Origin: Pseudomonadota bacterium
Lineage (GTDB): Bacteria > Pseudomonadota > Gammaproteobacteria > Burkholderiales > Burkholderiaceae_D
Length of the DNA stretch: 5,604 nt
Direction of reading: 5' to 3'
Assembly (NCBI GenBank): GCA_023409175.1
Contig: JAEYIG010000091.1
Span: 1 to 5,604, forward strand
The notes under the pieces were generated by a model that saw only the letters and a program-made list of their open reading frames with translations, ran no database searches and was not told the DNA's origin. Both the position numbers and the translations under genes were made by a program. Positions 1 to 5,604 of this stretch are shown one piece after another. How positions within the stretch are numbered: the stretch's first letter is position 1; every line of letters starts with the position of its first letter.

Positions 1-1
1 C

Positions 2-46
2 GCCCCGGAAAGACTGGTTTCGCTGGCACGGATGCCTGAAAGCTGA
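2..46 (+). CDS. 3' end of upstream gene, probably tRNA pseudouridine synthase B (truB), partial
   Basis: Only the last 14 codons are present, reading APERLVSLARMPES and ending in TGA at 44-46. The piece resembles the C-terminus of TruB proteins, which often finish with a basic-leucine strand of the type 'LAPxRLV', and truB directly precedes typA in many Burkholderiales (rbfA-truB-typA). TruB makes pseudouridine 55 in the T-loop of tRNAs. Another frame also closes nearby (TGA at 37-39), so the frame choice rests on this weak resemblance and on context. The assignment is an inference from a very short fragment. Confidence 0.45.
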   Translation, partial: APERLVSLARMPES

Positions 47-67
47 CGGACGATTCCTTTTTCTTTG

Positions 68-95
68 GCCGGTACGTCAACCGGCATTTTCTTTT
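68..95 (+). terminator. Intrinsic terminator of the upstream (truB-side) transcript
   Basis: A perfect 6-bp GC-rich stem, GCCGGT (68-73) with ACCGGC (80-85), closes a 6-nt loop and is followed by ATTTTCTTTT. It lies 21 nt after the stop codon of the partial gene. The stem is short and the T tract is interrupted by one C, so termination may be incomplete and some transcription could continue into typA. Confidence 0.6.
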
Positions 96-140
96 GGCGT
101 TTAAATGTCGTGACCGTTCCCATTTTCGGAAACGTTCACG

Positions 141-156
141 TGTTAAAATATATAGT
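141..156 (+). promoter_or_regulatory. Candidate promoter of typA (extended -10)
   Basis: TGTTAAAAT at 141-149 matches an extended -10 (TGn followed by TAAAAT, five of six consensus bases). An overlapping TATAGT at 151-156 is a second option. No good -35 is seen at the right distance, which is tolerated by extended -10 promoters. The site lies downstream of the terminator at 68-95 and about 35-45 nt before the typA start, giving a short T-rich leader. Confidence 0.45.
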
Positions 157-185
157 TATCCTTTTTTACCATTTATCGGGTTTTT

Positions 186-2018
186 ATGTCTCAAACTACA
201 CGCGCTATCCGCAATGTCGCGATTATCGCGCACGTCGACCATGGCAAAACCACTCTCGTCGACCAGCTGCTGCGTCAATCGGGTACTTTCAGGGAAAATC
301 AGGCCGTTTCCGAACGGGTGATGGATTCCAACGATCTGGAAAAAGAACGCGGGATTACCATTCTCGCCAAGAACTGTGCCGTTGAATACGAGGGAACGCA
401 CATCAATATCGTCGATACCCCGGGCCATGCCGATTTCGGCGGTGAGGTCGAACGTGTGTTGTCGATGGTGGACAGTGTGCTCCTTCTGGTCGATGCCGTC
501 GAAGGCCCGATGCCACAGACCCGTTTCGTGACCCGCAAGGCGCTGGGTCTGGGATTGAAACCGATTGTCGTCATCAACAAGGTCGACCGTCCGGGCGCAC
601 GCCCTGACTGGGTCATCAATGCGACTTTCGATCTGTTCGACAAGCTGGGTGCGACTGAAGAACAGCTCGATTTCCCTGTCATTTACGCTTCCGGGCTGAA
701 CGGATATGCCGGTCTGGATGAAAGCGTCCGTTCCGGTGACATGCGTCCACTGTTCGACGCGATCCTGAAATACGTCCCTGTCCGCGATGCCGATCCGGAT
801 GGCCCTTTCCAGATGCAGATCTCTTCACTGGATTATTCGTCGTACGTCGGCAAGATCGGTGTCGGTCGCGTCAATCGTGGCCGCGTCAAACCCTTGCAGG
901 ACGTCGTTATCATGAATGGTCCGGATTCCACCCCTGTCAAGGCACGCATCAATCAGGTCCTGTCTTTCAAGGGCCTGGAACGCAAGGTCATTGATGAAGC
1001 CTCCGCCGGTGACATCGTCCTGATCAACGGGATCGAAGCCATTGATATCGGTTCCACGATTTGCGATCCGGAACATCCGGAAGCGTTGCCGATGCTGACG
1101 GTGGATGAACCGACACTGACGATGAACTTCATGGTCAATACATCGCCATTTGCCGGCCGTGAAGGCAAATTCGTGACGAGCCGCCAGTTGCGTGAAAGAC
1201 TGGACCGTGAACTGAAATCGAACGTTGCGTTGAGAGTCATGCCAACGGACGATGATACGATTTTCGAAGTGTCCGGCCGTGGTGAATTGCATCTCACGAT
1301 CCTGATCGAAAACATGAGACGGGAAGGGTACGAACTTGCCGTTTCCCGTCCACGAGTCGTGTACAAGGATATCGACGGTGTCAGACACGAACCGTATGAA
1401 GCCCTGACCGTTGATGTCGATGAAGCCAATCAGGGAGCTGTCATGGAAGAACTGGGTCGCCGCCGTGGTGACCTGCAGGACATGCAACCGGACAGCAAGG
1501 GCCGTGTCCGCCTTGAATACCGTATACCTGCTCGTGGCCTGATCGGTTTCCAGAGCGAATTCATGACACTGACCCGTGGTACGGGCCTGATGAGTCACGT
1601 GTTTGACGATTATTATCCCGTCGATCCGGCCAAAGCCGAGGCAGGCGGTCGCAGGAACGGTGTCCTGATTTCCCAGGATGATGGCGCTGCCGTCGCTTAT
1701 GCCTTGTGGAAGCTCCAGGAACGCGGCCGCATGTTCGTCAACCATAATGATCCGGTTTATGAAGGCATGATCATCGGTATCCATTCCCGTGAAAACGATC
1801 TTGTCGTCAATCCGATCAAGGGTAAGCAGCTCACCAATATCCGTGCTTCCGGTACGGATGAAGCCGTCCGTCTGGTGCCTCCGATTCTGATGTCTCTGGA
1901 ATATGCCGTTGAATTCATCGAGGATGATGAACTCGTCGAAATCACGCCGAAAAGCATCCGTTTGCGCAAACGCCATCTGTCCGATATTGATCGCAGACGT
2001 GCAAGCCGTGCTTCGTAA
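186..2018 (+). CDS. typA: Translational GTPase TypA/BipA
   Basis: This encodes a 610-residue ribosome-associated GTPase of the EF-G/LepA family; E. coli BipA is about the same length. It acts in the cytoplasm on the ribosome, with known family roles in 50S assembly, cold growth and stress or virulence regulation. Visible G-domain motifs are G1 AHVDHGKT (15-22), G2 RGITI (55-59), G3 DTPGH (77-81) and G4 NKVD (131-134), with YASG (167-170) at G5. A beta-barrel domain II follows (about 205-295), then two EF-G-like alpha/beta domains (about 305-385 and 395-475, with the [18 protein letters not shown] segment), and the BipA-specific C-terminal domain (about 480-595). The ATG at 186 gives the standard N-terminus ([18 protein letters not shown]). 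Its Shine-Dalgarno is poor (only GGG at 178-180). The gene has its own candidate promoter and a strong terminator, so it is probably monocistronic or partly cotranscribed with truB. Confidence 0.97.
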   Translation: MSQTTRAIRNVAIIAHVDHGKTTLVDQLLRQSGTFRENQAVSERVMDSNDLEKERGITILAKNCAVEYEGTHINIVDTPGHADFGGEVERVLSMVDSVLLLVDAVEGPMPQTRFVTRKALGLGLKPIVVINKVDRPGARPDWVINATFDLFDKLGATEEQLDFPVIYASGLNGYAGLDESVRSGDMRPLFDAILKYVPVRDADPDGPFQMQISSLDYSSYVGKIGVGRVNRGRVKPLQDVVIMNGPDSTPVKARINQVLSFKGLERKVIDEASAGDIVLINGIEAIDIGSTICDPEHPEALPMLTVDEPTLTMNFMVNTSPFAGREGKFVTSRQLRERLDRELKSNVALRVMPTDDDTIFEVSGRGELHLTILIENMRREGYELAVSRPRVVYKDIDGVRHEPYEALTVDVDEANQGAVMEELGRRRGDLQDMQPDSKGRVRLEYRIPARGLIGFQSEFMTLTRGTGLMSHVFDDYYPVDPAKAEAGGRRNGVLISQDDGAAVAYALWKLQERGRMFVNHNDPVYEGMIIGIHSRENDLVVNPIKGKQLTNIRASGTDEAVRLVPPILMSLEYAVEFIEDDELVEITPKSIRLRKRHLSDIDRRRASRAS

Positions 2019-2040
2019 AAGCAGAAGAAGCCTGAAAATG

Positions 2041-2071
2041 AAAAAAGGAACCGTTCAGGTTCCTTTTTTTT
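2041..2071 (+). terminator. Intrinsic terminator of typA
   Basis: GGAACC (2047-2052) pairs with GGTTCC (2058-2063) around the 5-nt loop GTTCA. The stem can extend by six A-T pairs using A2041-2046 and the following T run (2064-2071). It starts 23 nt after the typA stop. Because A6 precedes and T8 follows, it could also stop transcription from the minus strand. Confidence 0.93.
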
Positions 2072-2111
2072 GTCCGTTTTTTCTCGTTCAATTCGTGATT
2101 TTATCAATATG

Positions 2112-2128
2112 TTGTTGTAGTGCAACAA
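2112..2128. repeat. Operator-like palindrome TTGTTG-N5-CAACAA
   Basis: TTGTTG (2112-2117) and CAACAA (2123-2128) form a perfect inverted repeat around TAGTG. The 17-bp length and dyad symmetry are typical of a homodimeric regulator site. It is loosely reminiscent of TGC/GCA-rich PhaR-type operators of betaproteobacteria, but that is a weak resemblance from memory. No gene starts just downstream on either strand, so its target is unclear. In RNA it could also form a small hairpin. Confidence 0.4.
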
Positions 2129-2250
2129 TTTATTTGAAAAATTTTTACGGAAATCATTGGGATAGGAAAGATTTTTTTGCCCGTTTTTTTTCGGTGTACA
2201 GGAAAAACGTCCTCTATGGATGAGCTTGCATGACATCGAAAAAGTGAATA

Positions 2251-2290
2251 GGAAAATCCAGAAATCCAATGCGATATTCCGGTTTTTTTT
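2251..2290 (+). terminator. Weak terminator-like hairpin with T8
   Basis: GGAAAATC (2251-2258) can pair with GATATTCC (2273-2280) with one A-A mismatch and a 14-nt loop. GG and then eight T (2283-2290) follow. The stem is AT-rich and the loop is large, so function is doubtful. It is listed because it recurs in a series of hairpin-plus-T elements in this spacer. Confidence 0.25.
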
Positions 2291-2304
2291 ATGCATTAAC
2301 AATA

Positions 2305-2324
2305 AAAAAATTTGGAAATTTTTT
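2305..2324. repeat. Perfect A/T palindrome
   Basis: AAAAAATTT (2305-2313) and AAATTTTTT (2316-2324) are perfect inverted arms separated by GG. The element is A-tract DNA and likely bent or a target of nucleoid proteins; as RNA it would be a weak hairpin. Part of its right arm, AAATTTTTTG (2316-2325), is repeated directly at 2390-2399. Confidence 0.5.
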
Positions 2325-2335
2325 GAGGTAATTGG

Positions 2336-2398
2336 CGGAAAGATATTTTCAAGTTGTTCGCATACAACATTAATGGAAATATGTTCCGAAAATTTTTT
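2336..2398 (+). other. Long imperfect hairpin followed by T6 (possible RNA 3' end or small repeat element)
   Basis: CGGAA (2336-2340) pairs with TTCCG (2384-2388). After a small internal loop, ATATTTTC (2343-2350) pairs with GGAAATAT (2375-2382), including one T-G pair. An apical stem GTTGT/ACAAC (2353-2357 with 2364-2368) closes on a 6-nt loop. That gives about 18 pairs, then AAAA and TTTTTT (2393-2398). Possible readings are a terminator, the end of a small RNA, or a small inverted-repeat element. The four A between stem and T run argue against an efficient terminator. Confidence 0.45.
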
Positions 2399-2484
2399 GT
2401 CAAAAATGTCTATCCAATGTTGAAGTTGCTCATTCTCAAATGAATGGAAGATTGGTGTCGTTTTCGCAATTTTTGTGTTGATTT

Positions 2485-2505
2485 TGTTCGGATTTCAACC
2501 GAATA
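2485..2505 (+). other. Small hairpin in the spacer
   Basis: TTCGG (2487-2491) pairs with CCGAA (2499-2503) around a 7-nt loop, extendable by G-T and T-A pairs at the base. Another short stem, CTGC/GCAG (2527-2530 with 2536-2539), lies between it and the terminator at 2562. Together they give the stretch about 2485-2586 the look of a structured transcript. Stems of this size also arise by chance. Confidence 0.3.
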
Positions 2506-2561
2506 TGGTCAGGCTTCCCAGTCAGTCTGCGTCTGGCAGGGATTTGAGGTTTCGTTTGAGG

Positions 2562-2586
2562 GTACCGGTAACGGTACATTTTTTTT
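2562..2586 (+). terminator. Intrinsic terminator just upstream of the hupB promoter
   Basis: GTACCG (2562-2567) pairs perfectly with CGGTAC (2572-2577) around a GTAA tetraloop, then A and eight T (2579-2586). It is oriented to stop + strand transcripts. The typA transcript already has a stronger terminator 490 bp earlier, and no protein gene lies between, so this element either backs that one up, ends an unannotated RNA, or is a relic of a gene that once stood here. Confidence 0.75.
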
Positions 2587-2587
2587 C

Positions 2588-2616
2588 TTGACACATCCGG
2601 GGCACGCTTGTTTAAT
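2588..2616 (+). promoter_or_regulatory. Sigma-70-type promoter of hupB
   Basis: The -35 is TTGACA (2588-2593, full consensus), the spacer is exactly 17 bp, and the -10 is TTTAAT (2611-2616, five of six). Transcription should start near 2622-2624, leaving a leader of about 45 nt before the GTG. The -35 begins one base after the preceding terminator's T tract region, insulating hupB from upstream transcription. Such strength fits the very abundant HU protein. Confidence 0.85.
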
Positions 2617-2658
2617 GCACACACTCAAGTTTGTCTCTGATGACATTTAATTATATGT

Positions 2659-2664
2659 AGGGGG
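2659..2664 (+). promoter_or_regulatory. Ribosome binding site fixing the GTG start of hupB
   Basis: AGGGGG lies 4 nt before GTG (2669-2671). No ATG or TTG with a comparable site stands nearby, and the GTG yields the usual HU N-terminus [11 protein letters not shown], so the site decides the start. Confidence 0.7.
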
Positions 2665-2668
2665 TTAC

Positions 2669-2941
2669 GTGAATAAAACTGAGCTTATCGAGCACATCGC
2701 CAAGTCTGCTGACATTTCCAAGGCAGCGGCTGCTCGTTCCCTGGATGCAGTGATTGATGCAGTAACTACAAGTTTGAAAAACAATGACAGCGTTACTCTG
2801 GTAGGCTTTGGTACCTTCAGTGTAGGTGAACGTGCTGCTCGTTCCGGCCGTAATCCACGTACCGGTGAAGTTATCAAAATCAAATCAGCAAAAGTTCCTA
2901 AATTTAGGGCTGGTAAATTGTTAAAAGATGCTGTAAACTAA
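2669..2941 (+). CDS. hupB: DNA-binding protein HU-beta
   Basis: This encodes a 90-residue nucleoid protein of standard HU length. HU dimers bind and bend DNA without strict sequence preference and help compact the chromosome, replication and repair. The N-terminal helical dimerisation part spans about 1-40 ([20 protein letters not shown]). The signature [21 protein letters not shown] covers about 46-66, with the arm-tip motif RNPRTG at 61-66, where Pro63 is the residue that intercalates into DNA. The conserved [10 protein letters not shown] follows at 77-86. Start is GTG. Codons lean to T- and A-ending forms more than in the neighbouring genes, as in highly expressed genes. It has its own strong promoter. 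No intrinsic terminator follows it before the tRNAs, so readthrough into them is likely. The gene is next to ppiD as in the widespread lon-hupB-ppiD cluster, but lon is absent. The symbol hupB rests on this context; hupA/hupB are hard to separate by sequence alone. Confidence 0.95.
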   Translation: MNKTELIEHIAKSADISKAAAARSLDAVIDAVTTSLKNNDSVTLVGFGTFSVGERAARSGRNPRTGEVIKIKSAKVPKFRAGKLLKDAVN

Positions 2942-2969
2942 TGTTTTTTACGACGCATGACAAACGTCG

Positions 2970-3080
2970 AGTTTGACTGACTAAGAATAGAAGGGTGCTT
3001 AGCTCAGTTGGTAGAGCGGTGCCCTTACAAGGCATAGGTCGGGAGTTCGAGCCTCTCAGCACCCACCAAACAGTCAAACT
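2970..3080 (+). repeat. 10-bp perfect inverted repeat bracketing tRNA-Val
   Basis: AGTTTGACTG (2970-2979) and CAGTCAAACT (3071-3080) are exact reverse complements. The left arm ends 13 nt before the mature tRNA-Val 5' end and the right arm begins 2 nt after its CCA. In a precursor RNA they would form a closing stem around the tRNA. A small hairpin CGACG/CGTCG (2951-2955 with 2965-2969) abuts the left arm. Confidence 0.7.
2993..3068 (+). tRNA. tRNA-Val (anticodon UAC)
   Basis: A 76-nt cloverleaf with encoded CCA (3066-3068). The acceptor stem is GGGTGCT with AGCACCC, the D-arm is GCTC/GAGC, the anticodon stem is GTGCC/GGCAT with loop CTTACAA, and the T-arm is GGGAG-TTCGAGC-CTCTC. The anticodon TAC (3026-3028) reads GUA and other valine codons when U34 is modified. 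All stems are intact. No clear promoter directly precedes it, so it is probably transcribed from the hupB promoter. Confidence 0.97.
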
Positions 3081-3092
3081 AGTGCAGTTTTA

Positions 3093-3169
3093 GGAGTGGT
3101 AGTTCAGTTGGTTAGAATATCGGCCTGTCACGCCGGGGGTCGCGGGTTCGAGTCCCGTCCACTCCGCCA
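3093..3169 (+). tRNA. tRNA-Asp (anticodon GUC)
   Basis: A 77-nt cloverleaf with encoded CCA (3167-3169). The acceptor stem is GGAGTGG with CCACTCC and discriminator G73. The anticodon stem is TCGGC/GCCGG with loop CTGTCAC, and the T-arm is GCGGG-TTCGAGT-CCCGT. The anticodon GTC is at 3127-3129. The sequence is very close to E. coli tRNA-Asp in its loops. It lies 24 nt after tRNA-Val and 8 nt before a strong terminator, so the pair is clearly cotranscribed. Confidence 0.97.
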
Positions 3170-3177
3170 ATAATCGG

Positions 3178-3208
3178 AAAAGGCGAACTCATGTTCGCCT
3201 TTTTTTTT
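3178..3208 (+). terminator. Intrinsic terminator of the hupB-tRNA unit
   Basis: AGGCGAAC (3181-3188) pairs with GTTCGCCT (3193-3200) around a TCAT tetraloop. A3178-3180 extend the stem by pairing with the first T of the following run (3201-3208). The eight-pair GC-containing stem and T8 make this a textbook terminator, placed 8 nt after tRNA-Asp and 32 nt before ppiD. Confidence 0.95.
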
Positions 3209-3240
3209 ATTTCAATCGCTACTTATGGGCAGAGACCGCC

Positions 3241-5184
3241 ATGCTTGAGTTTATACGCAACCACAAACGTCTGACTCAAATCATTCTTCTTGTTTTCATC
3301 ATTCCTTCCTTTATCTTCGTCGGTGTCGAAGGGTACAAGCAATTCGGCGATGGTGATGCCGTTGCGAAGGTTGCCGGAAAATCCATTTCCCAGCAGGATT
3401 GGGACAATGCCCAGCGCGAACAGGCGGAACGTCTTCGCCAGCGCGCGGCCGCTTCCGGTCAGCCGTTCGACAACAAATGGATCGAATCGCCTGAATTCAA
3501 ATGGAACGTTTTGCAGAACCTGATCGTCAAGCGTGTCCTGCTTGAAACCGTCAACAAGGAAAACCTTTCCGTTCCGGAACAGATCGTTTTGCAGCGTATC
3601 CGTGAAATTCCGGGTCTTATCGGACCGGACGGCAAGCTGGATGAAGCCCGTTACAAGGAAGCGCTCGCTGCGCAGGGCCTGAACCCGGATATGCATTTCG
3701 CGATGGTCCGCCAGGATATGGCGATCCAGCAGCTGGCTGCACCGGTTGAATATAGCGCCATCCAGCCGACAGCCGTAACCCAGCGCGTTTTCAACCTGTT
3801 TGAGCAGGAACGTGAAGTACAGCATCTGTTGTTTAACAATGCCACGTACAAGAACAAGGTTTCCGTGACAGATGAAGAGCTGAACGCTTTTTACAAGGCA
3901 CATGAAGCCCAGTTCACGATTCCTGAACACGCCGATGTTGAAGTCATCGTGCTCGACATGCCGACCGTCGCCAAAAACGTCAAGATCAGCGACGCCGACC
4001 TGCAAAGTTACTATAACCAGAACAAGGACCGTTTCTCCATTCCTGAAGAACGTCGCGCCCGGCATATCCTGATCGCATTCGACAAGAATGCGACCGAAGC
4101 CGAAAAGGCCGAAGCCAAAAAGAAAGCGGAAGGCATTCTGGCTGAACTGAAAGCCGATCCGGCACGCTTTGCCGAACTGGCAAAAGCCAATTCGCAAGAT
4201 CCGGGTTCCGCACAGAACGGTGGCGATCTCGGCTTCTTTACCCGTGGCAAGATGGTCAAACCATTCAACGATGCCGTCTTCGGCATGAAGAAAGGCGAAA
4301 TCAGCGATCTCGTCCAGACCGATTTCGGTTATCACATCATTTCCGTGTCCGACATCAAACCGGCCGTTGCCAAACCGCTGGCACAGGTCAAGGATCGTGT
4401 CCTGCAGGAACTGACTCGTGAACAGGCCAACAAGAAATTCGGCGAAATGTCCGAAACGTTCTCGAACATGGTTTACGAAAAACCGGATAGCTTGAAACCG
4501 GTAGCCGATGCCCTGAAACTCCAGATTCATACCTTCCCGAACCTGGCACGTGATCCGGACATTGCTGCCAAGCAAAACCAGTTGCTGTCCAATCCGAAAA
4601 TTTTGCAGGCGATCTTCTCGGATGACGTCGTCAAGGGAAAACACAATACCGAAGCCATCGAAGTGGCACCGCAGGTGCTGGTTGCCGCCCGTATCGGCAA
4701 GCATTACCCGGCTACCGTCACCCCGTTTGACAAGGTCAAGCAGGTTGTCACGGCACAAGTGACCAGTGAAAAGGCGCAGAAACTGGCCATGTCAGCCGGT
4801 GAAGCGGAACTGGCAAAACTGAAGGAAGGCGCTCCCGCTTCCGGTTTCTCGTCATCAATTATGGTATCCCGCCACAAGATCGCCATGTCCAACCGTAATG
4901 AACTGGCTCCGATCATGAAAGCGGACGTTTCCAAGTTGCCCGCTTACGTCGGAACGGATATTCCCGGAATCGGTTATGTCATTTATCGCATCACCAAAGT
5001 CGTAACGCCGTCCAATCCGGACAAGAACCTGCGTGAAGCCATGAGCAAGCAGATGGCCAATGTGGCGTCCCAGCAGGATTTGAACGCTTACCTGAACTAC
5101 CTGAAAAAGGAAGCCAAGGTTGAAATTCTGGTCAAGAACCCTTCGGAAGAAAAAGGGGACGCGGCCGGAGAAGCGGCCAAATAA
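3241..5184 (+). CDS. ppiD: Periplasmic folding chaperone PpiD (SurA-like, parvulin-type PPIase domain)
   Basis: This encodes 647 residues, inner-membrane anchored with most of the chain in the periplasm, similar in length to E. coli PpiD (about 620). PpiD sits at the SecYEG exit and helps newly exported proteins fold. One N-terminal transmembrane segment (about 11-29, [19 protein letters not shown]) follows a short basic cytoplasmic tail (RNHKR). SurA-N-like chaperone regions surround the parvulin domain (about 271-373), which begins RARHILIAF and contains NGGDLGFF (326-333), FGMKKGEIS and DFGYHIISV. The typical parvulin active-site positions appear present: His275, Asp329, His365. The C-terminal part (about 375-625) is the second chaperone region, and the tail is charged and Ala-rich. 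The ATG at 3241 has only a weak upstream AGAG (3231-3234), but it gives the right membrane anchor. Its promoter is not evident between the terminator and the start. A thioesterase gene follows after 24 nt. Confidence 0.95.
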   Translation: MLEFIRNHKRLTQIILLVFIIPSFIFVGVEGYKQFGDGDAVAKVAGKSISQQDWDNAQREQAERLRQRAAASGQPFDNKWIESPEFKWNVLQNLIVKRVLLETVNKENLSVPEQIVLQRIREIPGLIGPDGKLDEARYKEALAAQGLNPDMHFAMVRQDMAIQQLAAPVEYSAIQPTAVTQRVFNLFEQEREVQHLLFNNATYKNKVSVTDEELNAFYKAHEAQFTIPEHADVEVIVLDMPTVAKNVKISDADLQSYYNQNKDRFSIPEERRARHILIAFDKNATEAEKAEAKKKAEGILAELKADPARFAELAKANSQDPGSAQNGGDLGFFTRGKMVKPFNDAVFGMKKGEISDLVQTDFGYHIISVSDIKPAVAKPLAQVKDRVLQELTREQANKKFGEMSETFSNMVYEKPDSLKPVADALKLQIHTFPNLARDPDIAAKQNQLLSNPKILQAIFSDDVVKGKHNTEAIEVAPQVLVAARIGKHYPATVTPFDKVKQVVTAQVTSEKAQKLAMSAGEAELAKLKEGAPASGFSSSIMVSRHKIAMSNRNELAPIMKADVSKLPAYVGTDIPGIGYVIYRITKVVTPSNPDKNLREAMSKQMANVASQQDLNAYLNYLKKEAKVEILVKNPSEEKGDAAGEAAK

Positions 5185-5208
5185 TCGACAGATGGACGGA
5201 AGATGAGA

Positions 5209-5604
5209 ATGGCAAAGATTAGCGACAATCCATTCCTGAAAGACCTGGGATTTGAATTGCTCACCATGAAAGACGGGATTGCCGAAGTCGGGATCAACCT
5301 GCAGGCGCAACACATGAACAGCTGGCAGGTCATGCATGGCGGCATCATCATGACCCTGCTGGACGCGGCCATGGCACGTGCCGCACGATCCCTTGTGCCC
5401 GATTTGACCAGTGCGGCAACGGTAGAAATGAAAACCAGCTTCTTCCAGCCGGGCGGCAAGATCAGCCAGCAGATCGTCGGGCGGGGCAAGGTGCTTCACC
5501 GTTCGACGACGATGTATTACTGCGAAGGCGAAATCTGGAATCAGGATGCCCTGATCGCCAAGGCGATGGGGACGTTCAAGATCTTCCGGCGAAACGATAT
5601 CGCC
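5209..5604 (+). CDS. PaaI-like hotdog-fold acyl-CoA thioesterase, 3' end cut by window
   Basis: The first 132 codons are present with no stop before the window edge; families of this type run about 130-150 residues, so little is missing. The hotdog signature MHGGIIMTLLDAA (His43, Gly44, Gly45, Asp52 counted from the 5209 start) marks the PaaI/YdiI-type thioesterases, in which the HGG loop and the acidic residue on the central helix handle the thioester of acyl-CoA. Later strands (SAATVEMKTSFFQP and IAKAMGTFKIF) fit the fold. The protein is expected in the cytoplasm; the substrate cannot be told from sequence. ATG at 5209 has GGAAG at 5198-5202 with 6-nt spacing; ATG at 5203 in the same frame is an alternative. 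It starts 24 nt after ppiD with no terminator between, so the two are probably cotranscribed. Confidence 0.88.
   Translation, partial: MAKISDNPFLKDLGFELLTMKDGIAEVGINLQAQHMNSWQVMHGGIIMTLLDAAMARAARSLVPDLTSAATVEMKTSFFQPGGKISQQIVGRGKVLHRSTTMYYCEGEIWNQDALIAKAMGTFKIFRRNDIA

Larger units (their letters stand above)
2072..2587. other. Gene-free, AT-rich spacer with several potential RNA structures
   Basis: About 515 bp without a credible protein gene. The short open frames here are low-complexity, lack a recognisable family and have no good ribosome binding site. Composition is clearly more AT-rich than the flanking genes, with at least eight runs of five or more T on the + strand. It contains the elements listed separately: palindrome 2112-2128, hairpin 2251-2290, A/T palindrome 2305-2324, long hairpin 2336-2398, hairpin 2485-2505 and terminator 2562-2586. 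In many proteobacteria lon occupies the position just before hupB. I see no convincing lon remnant. Confidence 0.7.

Noticed and set aside
825..1976. A 383-codon open frame on the minus strand opposite typA
   Set aside because: It is a shadow of typA, which is highly conserved here; the antisense product has no motif and unusual composition.
2398..2403. TGTCAA read on the minus strand as a perfect -35 (TTGACA)
   Set aside because: No acceptable -10 is found at 15-19 bp on the minus strand, and no minus-strand gene follows.
2220..2423. A 67-codon open frame in the typA-hupB spacer
   Set aside because: It runs through poly-T tracts and the long hairpin, has low-complexity Phe/Lys-rich sequence, no Shine-Dalgarno and no family resemblance.
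2444..2650. A 68-codon open frame running through the terminator and hupB promoter
   Set aside because: Its reading crosses the GTACCG/CGGTAC terminator and the TTGACA-17-TTTAAT promoter, so it is very unlikely to be translated; it does not look like a Lon C-terminus.
2072..2668. CRISPR array or phage attachment site in the spacer or at the tRNAs
   Set aside because: There are no regularly spaced repeats, and no integrase gene or duplicated tRNA end is present in the window.
2973..2978. TTGACT as a -35 element for a tRNA promoter
   Set aside because: A -10 at the usual 17-bp spacing would fall inside the tRNA-Val gene, and the bases are part of the inverted repeat arm.
3223..4758. A 511-codon open frame on the minus strand opposite ppiD
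   Set aside because: It mirrors the codon bias of ppiD, has no recognisable family, is rich in Phe, Arg and Asp in an unnatural pattern, and lacks a ribosome binding site. ppiD on the + strand has clear domains over the same bases.

Overview
This window reads as chromosomal, housekeeping DNA from a betaproteobacterium, most likely Burkholderiales. The basis is the gene content, truB(end)-typA and hupB-tRNA-Val-tRNA-Asp-ppiD-hotdog thioesterase, together with the style of the proteins. The moderate GC of the genes and the AT-rich spacer would fit a lower-GC member such as Oxalobacter. That genus guess is an inference from composition and gene order; no search was run.

Layout, all genes on the + strand. 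Positions 2-46 hold the last codons of an upstream gene, probably truB, followed by a hairpin/T-tract terminator (68-95). A leader with an extended -10 (141-149) precedes typA/bipA (186-2018), which is complete and ends at a strong, symmetrical intrinsic terminator (2041-2071). Next comes about 600 bp of AT-rich DNA with no credible protein gene (2072-2668). It carries a 17-bp operator-like palindrome, an A/T palindrome, a long imperfect hairpin ending in T6, two further hairpins and a clean intrinsic terminator (2562-2586). A near-consensus sigma-70 promoter (2588-2616) follows directly and drives hupB (GTG start, 2669-2941). tRNA-Val(UAC) and tRNA-Asp(GUC) follow, then a strong terminator (3178-3208). 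ppiD (3241-5184) encodes a membrane-anchored periplasmic parvulin chaperone. A PaaI-like hotdog thioesterase (5209 onward) runs off the window.

Functionally, TypA is a translational GTPase linked to ribosome assembly and stress, HU is the nucleoid protein, and PpiD works at the exit of the Sec translocon. The hupB-tRNA-tRNA block is probably one transcription unit, because no intrinsic terminator separates its members. ppiD and the thioesterase are probably a second unit (24-nt gap).

I see no undescribed multi-gene system. The parts worth a second look are the structured gene-free spacer where lon usually sits, a possible small RNA ending at 2586, a perfect 10-bp inverted repeat that brackets tRNA-Val, and a PpiD that appears to keep the parvulin active-site positions.
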